In this document: positions 35,601 to 46,882 of the stretch, one piece after another
Numbering within the stretch: position 1 is the first letter of the stretch
Layout of the letters: every line of letters begins with the position of its first letter
Assembly (NCBI GenBank): GCA_023213395.1
Contig: CM041465.1
Span: forward strand, 1,240,001 to 1,304,000
DNA: 64,000 nucleotides
Direction: 5' to 3'
Source of the DNA: Cycas panzhihuaensis
Taxonomy: Eukaryota > Cycadophyta
The notes under the pieces: generated by a model
What the model saw: only the letters and a program-made list of their open reading frames with translations
Database searches by the model: none
What the model was told of the DNA's origin: nothing
Program-made: the position numbers and the translations under genes

Positions 35601-36537
35601 GAAGGGCACTTACCCAACCTACCGCGAAGGGTAAGCCCTTCTCCATTGTGGACGAGCTTCATATGGTTGCCGCAGGAATGTCCTTGATGGACGTTCTGAG
35701 GAGTTGTCCGGAGCAGTGGGCCCTCCTCTTGGAAGCTTTAGGATCGAGTGATGCACCTGTCCACGCTTTGGGTGTCACCCAAGGTTGTAGACCCATTATA
35801 TCATTTGATCCTAAGGATCTTCCTCCCACCGGTGAAAGGGAACGTTAGTGGAACTTCCCATTCACTATCACTATCGATACACCCGATTGTACCCTTCGAA
35901 GGACTGTTGTCAATAATGGTTCTTCTGTTAATGCCATGCCCTTGCATTTCATGCAAGAGCTTGGTATCTCCACCTTGGAACCTGTTCCCTGGCGATGCCA
36001 AGGTTATGATGGTAGTGAAAAGACCCCTTTGGGATGCAGCCGGCGATTAGCTCACCCTTGAGGGCAAGGCATTCTTCTGGCGTTGTAGTCCTGGACGTTG
36101 ACGTGGATTACAACCTCCTTCTGGGTCATCCATGGCTCGACCAAATGGGAGCCGTGTGCTCAACTCTTTCAGGACAACTTAAATTTGTCCACGACGGACG
36201 AATGAGAGTGGTTCCCTGCGAACGCCCATTTGCCAAACAAACTCGCTCCACCAGTTCGGCAAACCGAGGTTCTTCCACCCATGCCTCGACTTGCTCTATT
36301 GGTATACCTAACTCATCCGAAGAAGACCCCACATCTTCTTCCCCTAGTCTCACGTGATTCACCCCTATTGGCATTGGGAGTTATGAGTACCTTGCTTCAT
36401 TTAGTGATGACGAGTCACTCGACGAAGACGAGGATTGTCTTCACCCCGTCTCTTTCCTCCCCGCCAGTAGGTCGCACCCATCTCGTTCTAGATCCCCGTC
36501 TGGGATCTCTCCTATTAGTGAGGCTAGCTATTCTTGC
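35601..36537 (+). pseudogene. Aspartic protease region of element B
   Basis: The active-site loop at about 35912 reads NNGSSVNAMP, so the catalytic aspartate is asparagine (GAC to AAT). The following MQELGIST and the DYNLLLGHPWLDQMGA segment are present. There is a frameshift near 36040 and stops near 35848 and 36357. The loss of the aspartate alone would inactivate the enzyme. Confidence 0.82.
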
Positions 36538-37857
36538 GTGTCCCATGTCATCGCTCATGTTGACCCGCCTGTCGTCAGTTCTTCTTCTTCATTACCCCCC
36601 GTAGGTAATGGATTTGAAGAATTGCCTTTCGCTCCTTCCGAGGATCATCTTCTTGTCTTTCCTGCAGATTCCCGCGAGGAAGTTGAGCAACCCGATGACC
36701 ATCACGGTCCCGTTGCTTTTACTCCCTCTAGTACTTCCTCTACTCAAAGTAAGGTCATCCATGGGGTGGATTATTTCGAGGATGACGAACCCATACTTGA
36801 GCATCTGGCGGGTCTTGTGCCCAACTTGCCTTCTGGTCACCACAGGCTTGGTCACCAGAAGATCCTTGCGATCGGATCCACGCTTGCTGATCCGATCCCG
36901 TCTCCTATTCCTCCTCCTCCTGTTGATCTTGCCCCTCTCCACTTCGAGGAGGGCAACGCCATGTGCATAGGGGCAACACAAGACATAGTCTTGGCCCCAG
37001 GCAAGGTCATTAAGGTCGGGTTAGAATGTTCCCCTGATGAGGTAAGGGAGTACTCCCTTCTGTTCCAGGAGTTTCGAGACGTGTTTGCATGGGATTATGC
37101 TGACATGAAGAGAATTGACCCCTCGATTATCACCCATAACCTCACCACCATCCCTAGCGCCCACCCTGTGTGCCAAAAGCAGCGTCCCCTTCACCCAAAG
37201 CTCTCTGCTGCCGTCAAAATGGAGGTTGAAAAGCTTCTGGACGCTGGGCTTATTACTTCCATTGACTACCCTAAGTGGGTCTCTAACATTGTCCCTGTTG
37301 CTAAAAAGAACGGGGCAATCCAGATATGTGTCGATTTTTACGACATCAATAATGCTTGTCCCAAGGACAATTTCCCGTTACCCTTCCTCGATCAAATCAT
37401 TGATCGCACCGCTGGATTTGAAGTGATGTCCCTAATGGATAGCTTCTCCGACTATAACCAGATTCAGATTTCTCCCGAAGACTGCCATCAGACGGCCTTC
37501 ACTACTCCTTGGGGTACCTTCGCCTACAAGGCGATGCCTTTTTGCCTTAAAAATGTAGGTGCTACTTACCAAAGAGCCATGCATTTCATTTTCCATGACC
37601 TCATTGATAACACATTGGAGGTCTTCATGGACGATATGATGGGTCTCTCACGCATCAGGGCCCATCATCCATCCAACTTGCGTGCCATCTTCTCGCAATG
37701 CCGCAAGTATCACGTCAGTCTAAATCCACTCAAGTGTGTGTTTGCTGTTACCTTAGGCAAACTCCTTAGTTTCCTTATATCTAAACAAAGAATTCAGATT
37801 GACCCTGACAAGGTCAGGGCAATCCTTGACATGCCGCCACTTAGAACTCAACGATAG
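36538..37857 (+). pseudogene. Linker and reverse transcriptase of element B (439-codon open frame)
   Basis: The longest open frame in the window. Residues 1-150 or so are the acidic, Ser/Pro-rich linker after protease; the RT domain follows with ECSPDEVREYSLLFQEF, YPKWVSNIVPVAKKNGAI, CVDFYDINNACPKDNF, MSLMDSFSDYNQ, TPWGTFAYKAMPFCLKN and FMDD (about 37627-37635). Compared with A, FSGYNQ is FSDYNQ and MPFGLKN is MPFCLKN, both at usually fixed glycines. The ATG used by the open frame is not a true start; the domain belongs to a longer polyprotein. A TAG at 37855 cuts it from RNase H. Confidence 0.93.
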
Positions 37858-38541
37858 ATTAAGTCGTTTCTAGGGAGGCTTGGTTTTCTTAGGCGCTTCT
37901 TAGCCGATTTCGTTGTGAGCGCTAAACCCCTCACGAACCTATTGAAGAAGGGAGCTCTTTTTGCTTGGTCTGACAAGACCCAAAAGGCCTTCAAAGGACT
38001 TAAGAAAGCCCTAGCTTCCGCTCCTATGTTGGCGCCTCCTCAATTCAATAGGCCCTTCATCCTATACACCTCGGCAACTGACGAATCCTTGGGCACCATG
38101 CTAGCTTAGGAGGATGACTCAGGAACTAAGAGAGCTATATATTTCATCAGTTGTACTCTCATGGCTGCTGAGCTTAACTATTCTCCCACCGAGAAGGAAT
38201 GCCTCTCCTTGGTCCATGGAACCAAGAAGTTCAGGCACTACTTACTCGGCAACACCACTAAGGTGATCGTTTAATCTGATCCCTTGCGATACTTGCTAAC
38301 TCGTTCGGATTTGACGGGTAGGGTTGGTCGTTGGGCTATCCTACTCCAAGAATTTGACCTCCATATCGTTAACCGGAAATCAAAGAAGGGAATGATAGTG
38401 GCCGAGCAACTCATGGACGCCCCTATCCCTAACTCCTTTGGTGCTCCCATTGATGACTCTCTCCCAGGTAGTGCATCTTGGCGATTCGAGGAGCCTCTCC
38501 CCATCCACTTGTCGACAATTAGTGGTAGGGTGACATAGTCT
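37858..38541 (+). pseudogene. First (native) RNase H of element B
   Basis: The Ty3-type RNase H that follows RT in all such elements. Seen: FLGRLGFLRRFLADF, KPLTNLLKKGALFAWSD, FILYTSATDESLGTMLA, then a TAG near 38107; [27 protein letters not shown], a TAA near 38273; and LLQEFDLHIVNRKSKKG. The Asp of TSATD and the Glu of TEKE correspond to the family's metal-binding residues. Two internal stops inactivate it. The C-terminal QLMDAPIPNSF segment leads towards integrase. Confidence 0.9.
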
Positions 38542-39758
38542 TGGTATCTTACGGCGGCCAATGCCCGATGCTAGTAGTAAAGTTAGATCTCGTATCCGGA
38601 CTTACGCGGGGCAATACCTCCTCGTGGATGAGGTATTGTACAAGAGGTCCTTGATGGGATCCTCCTGCTGCGTCACTACTACTTGAAGGCGACCGGTGCC
38701 GTGAATGCCACCACGGCATTTGTGGAGGTCACTTTGAGGGCCAGTCTATGGCTTAGAGGATCCTTCGCATGGGCTATTTTTGGCCGTCCCTCTTTAAGGA
38801 CACTCATGCCTTTGCTCTGAAATATTAGCGATGTCAAGAACACGCCAACATTTCCCATGTGCCTTCTGAGGCCCTGCATCCCATTGTTTCGCCATGGCCT
38901 TTTGCTCAGTGGGGACTAGACCTCATTGGGGCTATCTCTCTGCCTTCGTCGTCGTAGCACAACTTTATCTTGACTGCCACGGAGTATTTTACCAAATGGG
39001 CGGAGGCCATTCCCTTGATCACTACTCCTGGCAAAACGATTACCACGTTCGTTTACCAGCATATCATTTGCCGTTTTGGAATTTCGGACATCCTAATCAC
39101 TAATAATGGAACTCCTTTCTATAATAAGGAGATGGATGAGCTTTGTGAGAAGTTTAAAATTTCTCACAAGACTTCCTCTCCTTACTACCCTCAGGCAAAT
39201 GGCCAAGTGGAGTCTTTTAATAAGACTCTTGTCAACATTCTCAAGAAAACCATTGCTCAATCCCAAAAGGAATGGCACCTCCAGTTGCCCTCCACCTTGT
39301 GGGCTTACCGCACCTCTATCCGTTCTGCCATAGGAATGACCCCATTCTCCCTGGTCTACGATACTGGGGCGGTACTCCCGCTGGAGGTGGAGATTCCTTC
39401 CTTGCGAGTCTCCCTTCGAGGTTTCATTGATAAAGAGTCGATCCGTCAGGCTCACCTGCTGGACCTCGAAGCTTTAGATGAGAGACGCTTAGCTGCTTAT
39501 CAAGCTAACCTAGCATCCAAAGCCCGCTCACAAAGGGCCTACAATAAACACCTTTGTTCCTGCCCTTTGTTTCCTGGGGACTACGTCCTCAAGCTCGAGT
39601 ATCTCCATGACCGGTTGACTAAGTTCAAACCCCGATGGGTTGGTCCTTTCGTCATTATCGAATCCCTCGATAATGGTGCCTACAGGATAGCCACCCTAGA
39701 AGGGCTTGAATTTGAGAAAGCTGTTAATGGGAAATTCCTTAAGAAGTTTTATATGTGA
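38542..39758 (+). pseudogene. Integrase of element B
   Basis: Integrase joins element DNA to the chromosome. The N-terminal zinc-binding part (38600-38860) is frameshifted. The catalytic core follows: GLDLIGAIS with Asp at 38929, ILITNNGTPFYNKEMDE where the second catalytic Asp is Asn (39102, GAC to AAT), and ANGQVESFNKTLVNIL with Glu at 39210, in D-x35-E spacing. The core C-terminal part is intact (WAYRTSIRSAIGMTPFSLVY), followed by FKPRWVGPFVIIESLDNGAY and an end at KFLKKFYM. No chromodomain follows, as expected for Tat. Confidence 0.93.
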
Positions 39759-40300
39759 TCTTTTGGCGATCCCTCCGCCCTACTCCTAAATGAGCCTAAA
39801 CTACCATCTTAGGTTGTCCCCATTCTTCCCAACCATGGGTAGAATGGCAATTTAAGATGGATCTTTCCTCCTCTTTTTGGTTCCTTCCGCAGAACCCGCA
39901 TTCCCATATCCTCTTGGGAACCTCTGTCATCCTGCTTGGGCATTCCCCAATTAGGAGGACGCTTGGGAGCATCGTCGCTAGTCTTCACATGCATCATTTC
40001 CTTCGCATGATCTGCTGTATGCTCTTAGTAAGCGTGTATCTGCTCTATCCTCTAACCTCACACCTCTCTGTCGTTCCACTCACAACATGTGTGTGTGCTC
40101 CTGTTAGACATATAGCCATACATGGAAGGAAACATACGCATCATACAATAAAATATTCACAAACTTAAATTATCCACAGCATAACATTTACAATACACAA
40201 AATAAACATATATGTCATCCACACATGATACGTCGTACACAGCATCTCATATCCAAATGGGGTTCCAATTACCCCATATATATATATATATATATACACA
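39759..40300 (+). other. Element B, spacer after integrase
   Basis: Non-coding, A/T-rich towards the right with an (AT)n then (AC)n microsatellite near 40276-40302. It matches 48717-49160 in element A up to about 40209, where A has a deletion. Confidence 0.7.
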
Positions 40301-40640
40301 CATCCAAAAATCATGTCACATCACACATCTGGGAAGTCGGTGTCCTTGCAGGGGGGGTACAATCATATGGTTCTATATGACCCCCTGGAGGCCCATGCTT
40401 TCCCCTGTCAAAACCATATATACATCTCTCTACTACTGCCGCCCCGCTCCTGGGGTACCATCTCCTGGTCTCTGTGATCCCTCTCCTGGGGACCACATGC
40501 CTCCGGGGCTCCTCCACAGGCCTCCATGGTGCTGCCTCGCTCTCCTCATCTCCCGGCCATCTCGGGGTCGTCGCTGCCGTGTGGGTACGCGTCCTGCTCC
40601 AGCTCGACCTCGATACCATCTGTGCTACCAGCTGATCATA

Positions 40641-42325
40641 TCAGGCATGGATATGATCCCGCTCTCCCCGAAGTGCTTCCTCGGTCACCCTGAGATGCTC
40701 TGTGATCACTACCAGCTGGGTCCAACTCTCGGCATCTCCGCCTGCTCTGCCCTGTGCCTCTAGAGCCTGTACCTGTCTGCGTAGCTCATCCCTCTCACGT
40801 CTCGCATCATCCCTCTCCTGCTGTAGTCGTCCCCAGGATGTCATGTGCTCTTGGGACTCGGCAGCCCATATGTCCCTCACCCTCACCAATGGGGTGAATG
40901 CCTCTACGTGGGCACCTGCCGCTCTAGGCTCATCTCCTGTCTGGATGGGCGGTTGCCCCTCTGCGTATACCTGAGGGAATATCTCCCTCACCATAACCTC
41001 TATCAATCTCTGGATCTCCGCTACACCTGCCAATACAACATGCCATGTGTCAGTTTATATCTCACTATATACCATGATCAAACCAAACTAAACATCTATC
41101 TGGATGCCAAACGACTCTGGAAAGGGTTAGATCTCACATGTTGTGGCCGTCGGCTCCTCTGGTCATGTGGCATCCTCCCTTCCTGGCTCTCACTTGATGC
41201 AGTGCCTCGTCCTCTGGCACCTCCTCTGCCTAGGCCTCCCTCCTCACAGGGGCGGGCCTAGCTCTCGTCCCTCCGGATCCCATCACGATCCATGACCTCG
41301 ATCCCAATCACGGGTCCCCTGCTCTCGTCCTGCGCTCCTGACGGTCCTGCCTCTCCCCCGGTAGCCCTGGATGGACCCTCTACATCTCCTGTTGTCCCTT
41401 AGGGACCTGCCTCCCCTGCAGGTCGTGACGGGCCAGCCCCATCATCTCCGTCATCTCCGCTATCATCACCTGCAGGCACTCCTGCTCTGACCGCCTCGTC
41501 GTCACTATCCCACCTCGCTATCCTATAGGGCTCTGCTATGTAGTCTAGTAGGGTGAGGAGGTATAGTGACGTAGCCTCCACTGATCGTCAGACATGGGCC
41601 CTGTCCTCTGTCCCCCTCAGTCAAGTCTGCCACCTGTGGACCATCGGGGCCTACTCTATGATGGGGTGTGGTCCCCCCACTGGTGCCACTGCCGTGAAGT
41701 GATCGAAGAACCAATACTGCAATAGTGTGCTATATGACAACCCACCTCTGCCAGTCGTCTTGATAGTGTCTAGCTGGGCGATGAGGTTCGCTGCTATCAA
41801 GGTCGCCTAGTCCATCCTCTCGTCGGCTTCGTAGTAGCGAACTGCATCTAGCCACCCACCTGGTACCTCCCTATAGTTACCTTGGAAATCGAGCGAGCGC
41901 CTGATAACCGATTTCCTCATCGGAAGAATCACGACATCGATGCAGTTTGGAGGGGCTCCCCTGCTCCCATCTATCAACTCCACAGTGAAGAGCAGGGGCT
42001 ACCTCACATGCACTACCTCGGTCTTTGGGCGTCCCTAGTCTCACCGGCCTCCTGTCGCGGAACTCCCGATAATCCATGGGATATCTCTCGGCATGGCCAG
42101 TCACATCACCTACACATGGTAGGTGGAACACATGTCTCCTCCTGTCCCAATGGGACACTATGTCGACCAACAATCTCTAATCCGATGTATATTGAGGTGT
42201 CTTGAGGGCCTTGTACAGGCCACACCTCTATAGGATCTCCCTGTCCTCCTGCGTCGCCATCTCCATGTAACTCAACATGGCCATACCCACGTTCTCACGG
42301 TTATCTACCGCGATGACATCCTGCT
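40641..42325 (-). pseudogene. Antisense gene of element B, plant-mobile-domain-like
   Basis: Read on the minus strand, opposite to gag-pol. The first exon piece (from 42324) reads DNRENVGMAMLSYMEMA, CGLYKALKTPQY, then LLVDIVSHWDRRRHVFHLP and VGDVTGHAERYPMDYREF. The order GLY - LLV-I--WD--RHVFHLP-GD-T resembles the plant mobile domain (W-PETHTFHLP-GEMT) known from MAIL/MAIN proteins and from antisense frames of some plant Ty3 elements. After further pieces (LLTLLDYIAEPYRIARWDSD near 41540, then an acidic and Gly-rich part), the last exon (about 41028-40641) has a charged coiled-coil stretch (RLQQERDDARRERDELRRQ). Acceptor-like TATTGGCAG at 41029 and donor-like CATGTGAGA at about 41138 suggest an intron. 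Several stops are present. The match is by motif only. Confidence 0.6.
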
Positions 42326-42340
42326 CACACCAAAAACAAT
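42318..42340 (-). promoter_or_regulatory. Candidate splice acceptor of the antisense gene
   Basis: On the minus strand, ATTGTTTTTGGTGTGAGCAG lies just before the first recognisable codons (GATGTCATCGCGGTAGATAA). Element A keeps an acceptor of the same form at the equivalent place (GTTTTTGGTGTGGACAG, about 49353-49369). Confidence 0.45.
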
Positions 42341-43485
42341 CAAATTTAGTTTCATGTTAGTTACTACCATCCCTCACTCTCTCAAATCTCTCTCTGCCTG
42401 AGATTTGGGGCTCTTTTGGCCCTCGTGTCTGTTTTTCTGCCTCTCTGCCTTCGTACCGCGCCAAACTTAGCGGTACCGCTAAGTTTGGCATGGGTCGCTT
42501 GATCGGGTCCGGTAATGATTGCGACACCGCGTTCATTCTGATGACAGCGATCCCCAAAGGGGATTTACGCCCAAAAACAAAAAATTCTTCTGGTGGATCC
42601 CGTGGGGCCCATCGGGACCAGGGCTCCCTAATGCCCAGGTCCCCACCTCTTTCTGGGTCCGATTCGGACTCCGAGAGGCCTCCAGTTGCCTATAAGGGGC
42701 ACTAAAACCATGCAGAAACTGTAAAAAATCAATAAACTTTGAACTTCGAGATGGGCTGGGTTTAGTGATATCCACTCACTAGATCTGGTCTCGTTATCGC
42801 CATGTCGTCCTGTCAGTTGCGCTGTCTCTCTCCACTCTCTGATCTAACGGTCTGATCTCTCTCTGCGTGCCTCCAAAGTTGGGCAGCACTCCGCTACGTA
42901 AGGGAATGGCTCTGGTTTCATACGAGAGCCGGTGAAAATGAATCCATTTTCTCGTTAATTTCCTTATATAGGCGGGGGTCCCAACAGGCACTTCCTCCGT
43001 TTTTGGCCCCGCGACAGCCATTAGGACTATCCCGTCCCCCTGTTTGCCTTTGCCTTCTGGCCCTGTCGCCCATTGTGCTGTGATGAGGCCCTTTCTACCC
43101 TCCCTTGCAAGGGCATTTATGGTGCCTCATTATCGTGCTTTTGCCAGGGCCCTTCTGCATCGTTTTGTGTGCTACTCCCATGCATGCTCGAGTTTATACT
43201 TGTTTGGCTCGTTTTGTCGCCCTGGACTTGTTTCCGCGGCCCTTTCTCGCTCTTGGGGTCCCCAAAGGGAATGCTCCCTCGCCTGGGGGCATGTTTCACT
43301 TCCTAAAGCGACCTTTTGGCACCCCAGGAGGCTTTTTCTTCCAACCACTCTCTGCCGGTGATTGGATTGCTTGCTCTCGCCTTGGGTAACCTCATTGCTA
43401 GGTCCTCCTACCCTTCACAGCCACCTTTTGCTTACCTTTCAAGCGTTGCTTTCATTACCTATTGATTGCCTAGATTTTGTGTCAC
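42341..43485. other. Element B, region between antisense gene and second RNase H
   Basis: About 1.1 kb that aligns with 49360-50510 of A. Open frames on both strands are short and not shared in frame with A. By analogy with other antisense-bearing elements, it probably holds the antisense promoter and a 5' intron. Confidence 0.5.
42962..42972 (-). promoter_or_regulatory. Candidate TATA box for the antisense gene
   Basis: The minus strand reads CCTATATAAGG, a consensus-grade TATA box, about 640 bp upstream of the recognisable antisense coding sequence. It is conserved in element A (minus strand of 49979-49989). Direction is ambiguous: on the plus strand it reads CCTTATATAGG and could also serve the second RNase H frame at 43490. 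Confidence 0.45.
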
Positions 43486-43850
43486 CTATGTCCATCTACA
43501 TCTTTATCGACGGTGGAAGCCACAGTAATCCTGGACCTTCTGCCGCTGCATGGATTCTCCGTAGCCCTTCTAGACACGATCTCCTCCACTCTGGGATCTT
43601 CCTCCTAGAGGCTACTAACAACGAAGTTGAATATATAGCTGTTATTGAGGCCCTTACTGATGCCCTTTATTTCCATCATGGATCCATCATTTTGCTTTGC
43701 GACTCTCAAGTTGTGGTGTCTCATCTCACCCAAGTTTACCAGGTGTGATGCCCTCACTTGAGGACTCTTGCTCTAGCGGATCTCTCTGGCACTTCTCTTA
43801 CAGTCGATATCCGGCCTTATCCCTTGGGCCCTCAGCGGCGGGGAGATAGT
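43486..43850 (+). pseudogene. Second RNase H domain (archaeal-type-like) of element B
   Basis: A further RNase H frame located after integrase and close to the 3' LTR. Motifs: YIFIDGGSHSNPGPSAAAW with the first catalytic Asp at 43509, ATNNEVEYIAVIEAL with Glu at 43629, and LLCDSQVVVSHL with Asp at 43701. The D-G-(G/A)-S-x-x-N-P-G-P-S/A start and the NN-x-x-E-Y motif are those of archaeal/plant type RNase HI, which Tat elements are known to have acquired in addition to their own domain. A TGA at 43746 interrupts it after VYQV; the frame continues through CPHLRTLA to a SLVRLIL end near 43870. The ATG at 43488 just before YIFIDGG may be an own start. Confidence 0.8.
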
Positions 43851-44307
43851 CTCGTTCGCCTCATCCTTGGCCTTTGCCTTCCTCTCCTTCTTTGGCCGTC
43901 CACAGGGCTTGTCTGGCCCCCTGTCGCCCAAGCCCCAGGTCATCTCACACTTTGCTTCGCGATCCGTTCGCACCTCCGAAACCTGGCCACTAATGAGGTA
44001 AAACTATGGTGCCTACTCTTTGTTTGCTCTTCTGCTTGATTATGCATGCTCTTCTGCATCTTTTGTGGTGGGGGTAGCCCCCTCACCTCTCTTATTTTTT
44101 CCAGTCGGTTCCCAGGTGGCTCATAGGCAGCCCCTATGTTGTCTCCACCGCCGCTTTCGTATCCACACGTTCCACCATGACACTCACCGGCACCCTTGCC
44201 TACTGTTATGATCTTGATTGATATATATATATACACATGTGCTACTAACAGTTGTGTTGCTAGCATTCGCCATCGCACCAGGCTTCCAAGCGGCGAGGTT
44301 CTACTAC
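43851..44307 (+). other. Element B, region before the 3' LTR
   Basis: Non-coding by eye. Contains an (AT)n stretch near 44221-44232. Aligns with 50860-51290 of A. Confidence 0.5.
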
Positions 44308-44318
44308 CAAAGGGGCAG
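44308..44318 (+). other. Polypurine tract, element B
   Basis: CAAAGGGGCAG directly before the 3' LTR, the expected primer for plus-strand DNA synthesis. The equivalent in A (GCGAGGCGG before 51296) is degraded. Confidence 0.7.
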
Positions 44319-46877
44319 TGTTTCCCAGCTTCCGGGAATGGATACGGAATCACCGACTCCGGTAAGTGCAGGTATGTCTCTCACATTATCATTGCTTTCT
44401 TTTTATGAGTGTTTGCTTATATGTCTGCATGTGTGTGGCTTTGTAGGCGACTTTGTCCTCGTCTACACTTATTTTAGCCTATGACGACTATAGTAGGGGC
44501 ACACTCCCAGCGAGTGTGGCACCCTGGTGGCCACTTCACTTCCCGCATCTACCCTCCTCGCTTCAAGATCCACTAGGTTTGCACCACCTCCGCCCGTGTG
44601 ATGACCTATCATCGTTTAGCTGACTCGCCACACTGTTCGAGCCCTACTTTTGCTCTATTGGACCTGTTTGTTGGCTTGTTTGCCCCTGGGTAGGTGTCTC
44701 AGCTCCCCATTGGCCGTTTTTGTCATACACTTAGGCCAGGTGGCGGGCCTATTTTTGCCTTTAGGTTCGTCTGCGATGATTTTGATGCGCTTGAGAATAT
44801 CTCCGCGGTACCACGAGTTTGCGGATACAAGCTATTCTAATTATTTTTAAAATCCATGGTGGCAATTTCGCATTTATTGCGAAGCGCCGTAATATTTCGT
44901 GACTTAACTCTCTCCCAGTTACGCCCTAATCGCTCACTTTAGGGTTTGGGTTGGCTACTTAAGGCATGACCTACTCATTTTTTAGAACTTTTGCTCACTT
45001 TTTGAATTGCTCCTCAAGGAAACAACGTTGTGCTCTGCTCTTCTCTGCTGCTATCACAGGACCTGCGTCTCTCCTACAGCGCCCATCTCTCCTTCGGTGT
45101 GGCTAGGACATCCTCCCAGCCCCTCATGCACCTTGGAGAGGGCCCCTTGGAGAGGTTCCAGTGGATCTTTGCCCCAGGTAGTCTTCAAGTGCTTCAAGTG
45201 CTGGTGTTTCCCTTCCAACCTCCTTAGCAGGGTCCCAAACCTACTACACCACAGATATGGGTTGATTTCTCAGCCCCTCCTTGCCAGCTCCTAGCTGAGG
45301 CAAGCCTCCTGCCTCTCCCACTCAGGTATTTCTTGATTTGAATTACTTTTCTTGTGATATTGATGCTCCATCTTGCTTGCTCCATGCTTGTCCTTATGAG
45401 TTTGGTTTTCTTCTTTTTAGTGGTTTGTTTTGCCACTGTCATTGTGCCTCTTACCTGCGTTTGTTGCTCAAGGCAGCAGCGTTGAGGGTTGGCATAGGCT
45501 TTGGGAAGGAGCTGGGTGGATTCTGTACCACCTTCCATGCTACTCAAGCGGCTCTAAGCCCCCAAAATCCTCCCTCTTACCTCGTGCTGTCCTTGGCACA
45601 CAAACAAGGGTTCATTGGCCCTCTCTTAGCTGTTAAAATCAGCACTGTCACATGTTGCAGTGCTGGTTTGAGGGCTTAGGTCTAGGTTTGGGAAACTTAC
45701 ATAAGTCCTGGCCACTAGTCCTTGTCCGACTTTCTTCCCGGCAGCCCGGTTTGCTCTTCATAGCATCCCGGTTCACCGTAGGTGTTCCTTGGCTCCTCTT
45801 TGCCTCCTTGTTGCCGTTCCAGCCATCTCTTTTGGCCTTGCCCTCGTTGCCTTGTGGCTCTTGGGGGGAGGTTAGGGTGTTATTTGCAGGAGGTGGGCCA
45901 CTCCGAGGCTTGCTGGTCATTTACCTTTACTTTGGTTACCCTCTTTTATGTACTTTCATCGTTGGATTGATACTAACACATGTGTGTTTAGATTCATATT
46001 TGTTTCATATAGACATATGTTGTTAGAATCTTGTATTGCATGTTAGTATCCTTCCTCTAGAAAGGGGGAGGTTGTCGTTGCTTGCAGGTACTTGGAGAGC
46101 GTGAAGGATATTGTCCTTTAGCTCCATCGCCGGTAAGTGCTCTCATGTATATCATACTTTCGCACCTCTTCAGTTATTAGCATTTACTTCCTTTCTTTCC
46201 TTGGCATCGTATTTGGTATTTTTCTGGGGAAGGTAAGGAAGCCCCTCTTCCAAATCCGCCATGACGCTTCACATCCAACGCACCGCATGGAATAGGTTGA
46301 CGTCCCTCAAGAAGGCCTTCGTCATGCACGCCCTCGGTCTAGGTGCACGCCTTATTCCACCCTACTCTTTCCTCTTGAACTTTTTCTTAATAATTAGCAC
46401 ATTGGAAAATAAAAGGGAAATTTGATCTTGCTTTTGGTTAGGCTTTATTTGTTTTATTACATGTATCTTTGTTACCCATAGGAAAGGCTATAGGAACCGC
46501 CCTTTCACCTTTCCTCCTCTCCTTAACCGCACAAGCTTCTTGCCTCCCGTGTTGCTTGCGTACCTGGTTATCTTATTTAGGCACACCCTTGATCTATTTT
46601 TCTTAGATCTTCTCCTTCCCCTTCCGGCCATCCAAGGGTGGGAGGATCCTGTCCCTAGGTCAACCCAGGTTAGTCTTACACCTTTTCACCCTTTTTCGAA
46701 GTGGTGGAGGATCACTTTTTAGTAGCCATATTCTATTGCAGGTCCTGAACTCGCGCTCCAGTGTACGAGACGCTCTGTGTGGTAATTACTTTCCTCATAG
46801 GTCTTTCCTTCGATCGTATCGTCACCCACTCTCACCACACCTATTAGTTAGGTAGCTATCCCGTAGACGCGCGTCCA
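44319..46877 (+). mobile_element. Element B, 3' LTR
   Basis: 2559 bp, TGTTTCCCAGCTTCCGGG to GCGCGTCCA, two bases shorter than its 5' partner. Followed directly by AGCGC and the pol gene of A. The donor-like box here is CTCCGGTAAGTGC (near 44358). Confidence 0.95.
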
Positions 46878-46882
46878 AGCGC
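46878..46882. other. Target site duplication, right side of element B
   Basis: AGCGC; copy of 30368-30372. Confidence 0.92.

Larger units (their letters stand above)
30373..46877 (+). mobile_element. Element B: complete Tat-like LTR retrotransposon nested in element A
   Basis: 16.5 kb, same orientation and family as A, inserted in the pol gene of A between RT and RNase H. Ends TA(TG)...CA with 5-bp target duplications. It has two LTRs of 2561 and 2559 bp, primer site, gag-protease-RT-RNase H-integrase, the full antisense region, second RNase H and a polypurine tract. By eye the two LTRs differ at about 30 of their first 350 bases, nearly all transitions, so the insertion is old and A is older still. 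Stops and active-site changes show that it cannot move by itself. Confidence 0.95.

Noticed and set aside
40276-40302. Possible functional AT-rich element
   Set aside because: Simple (AT)n(AC)n microsatellite; not conserved in element A.
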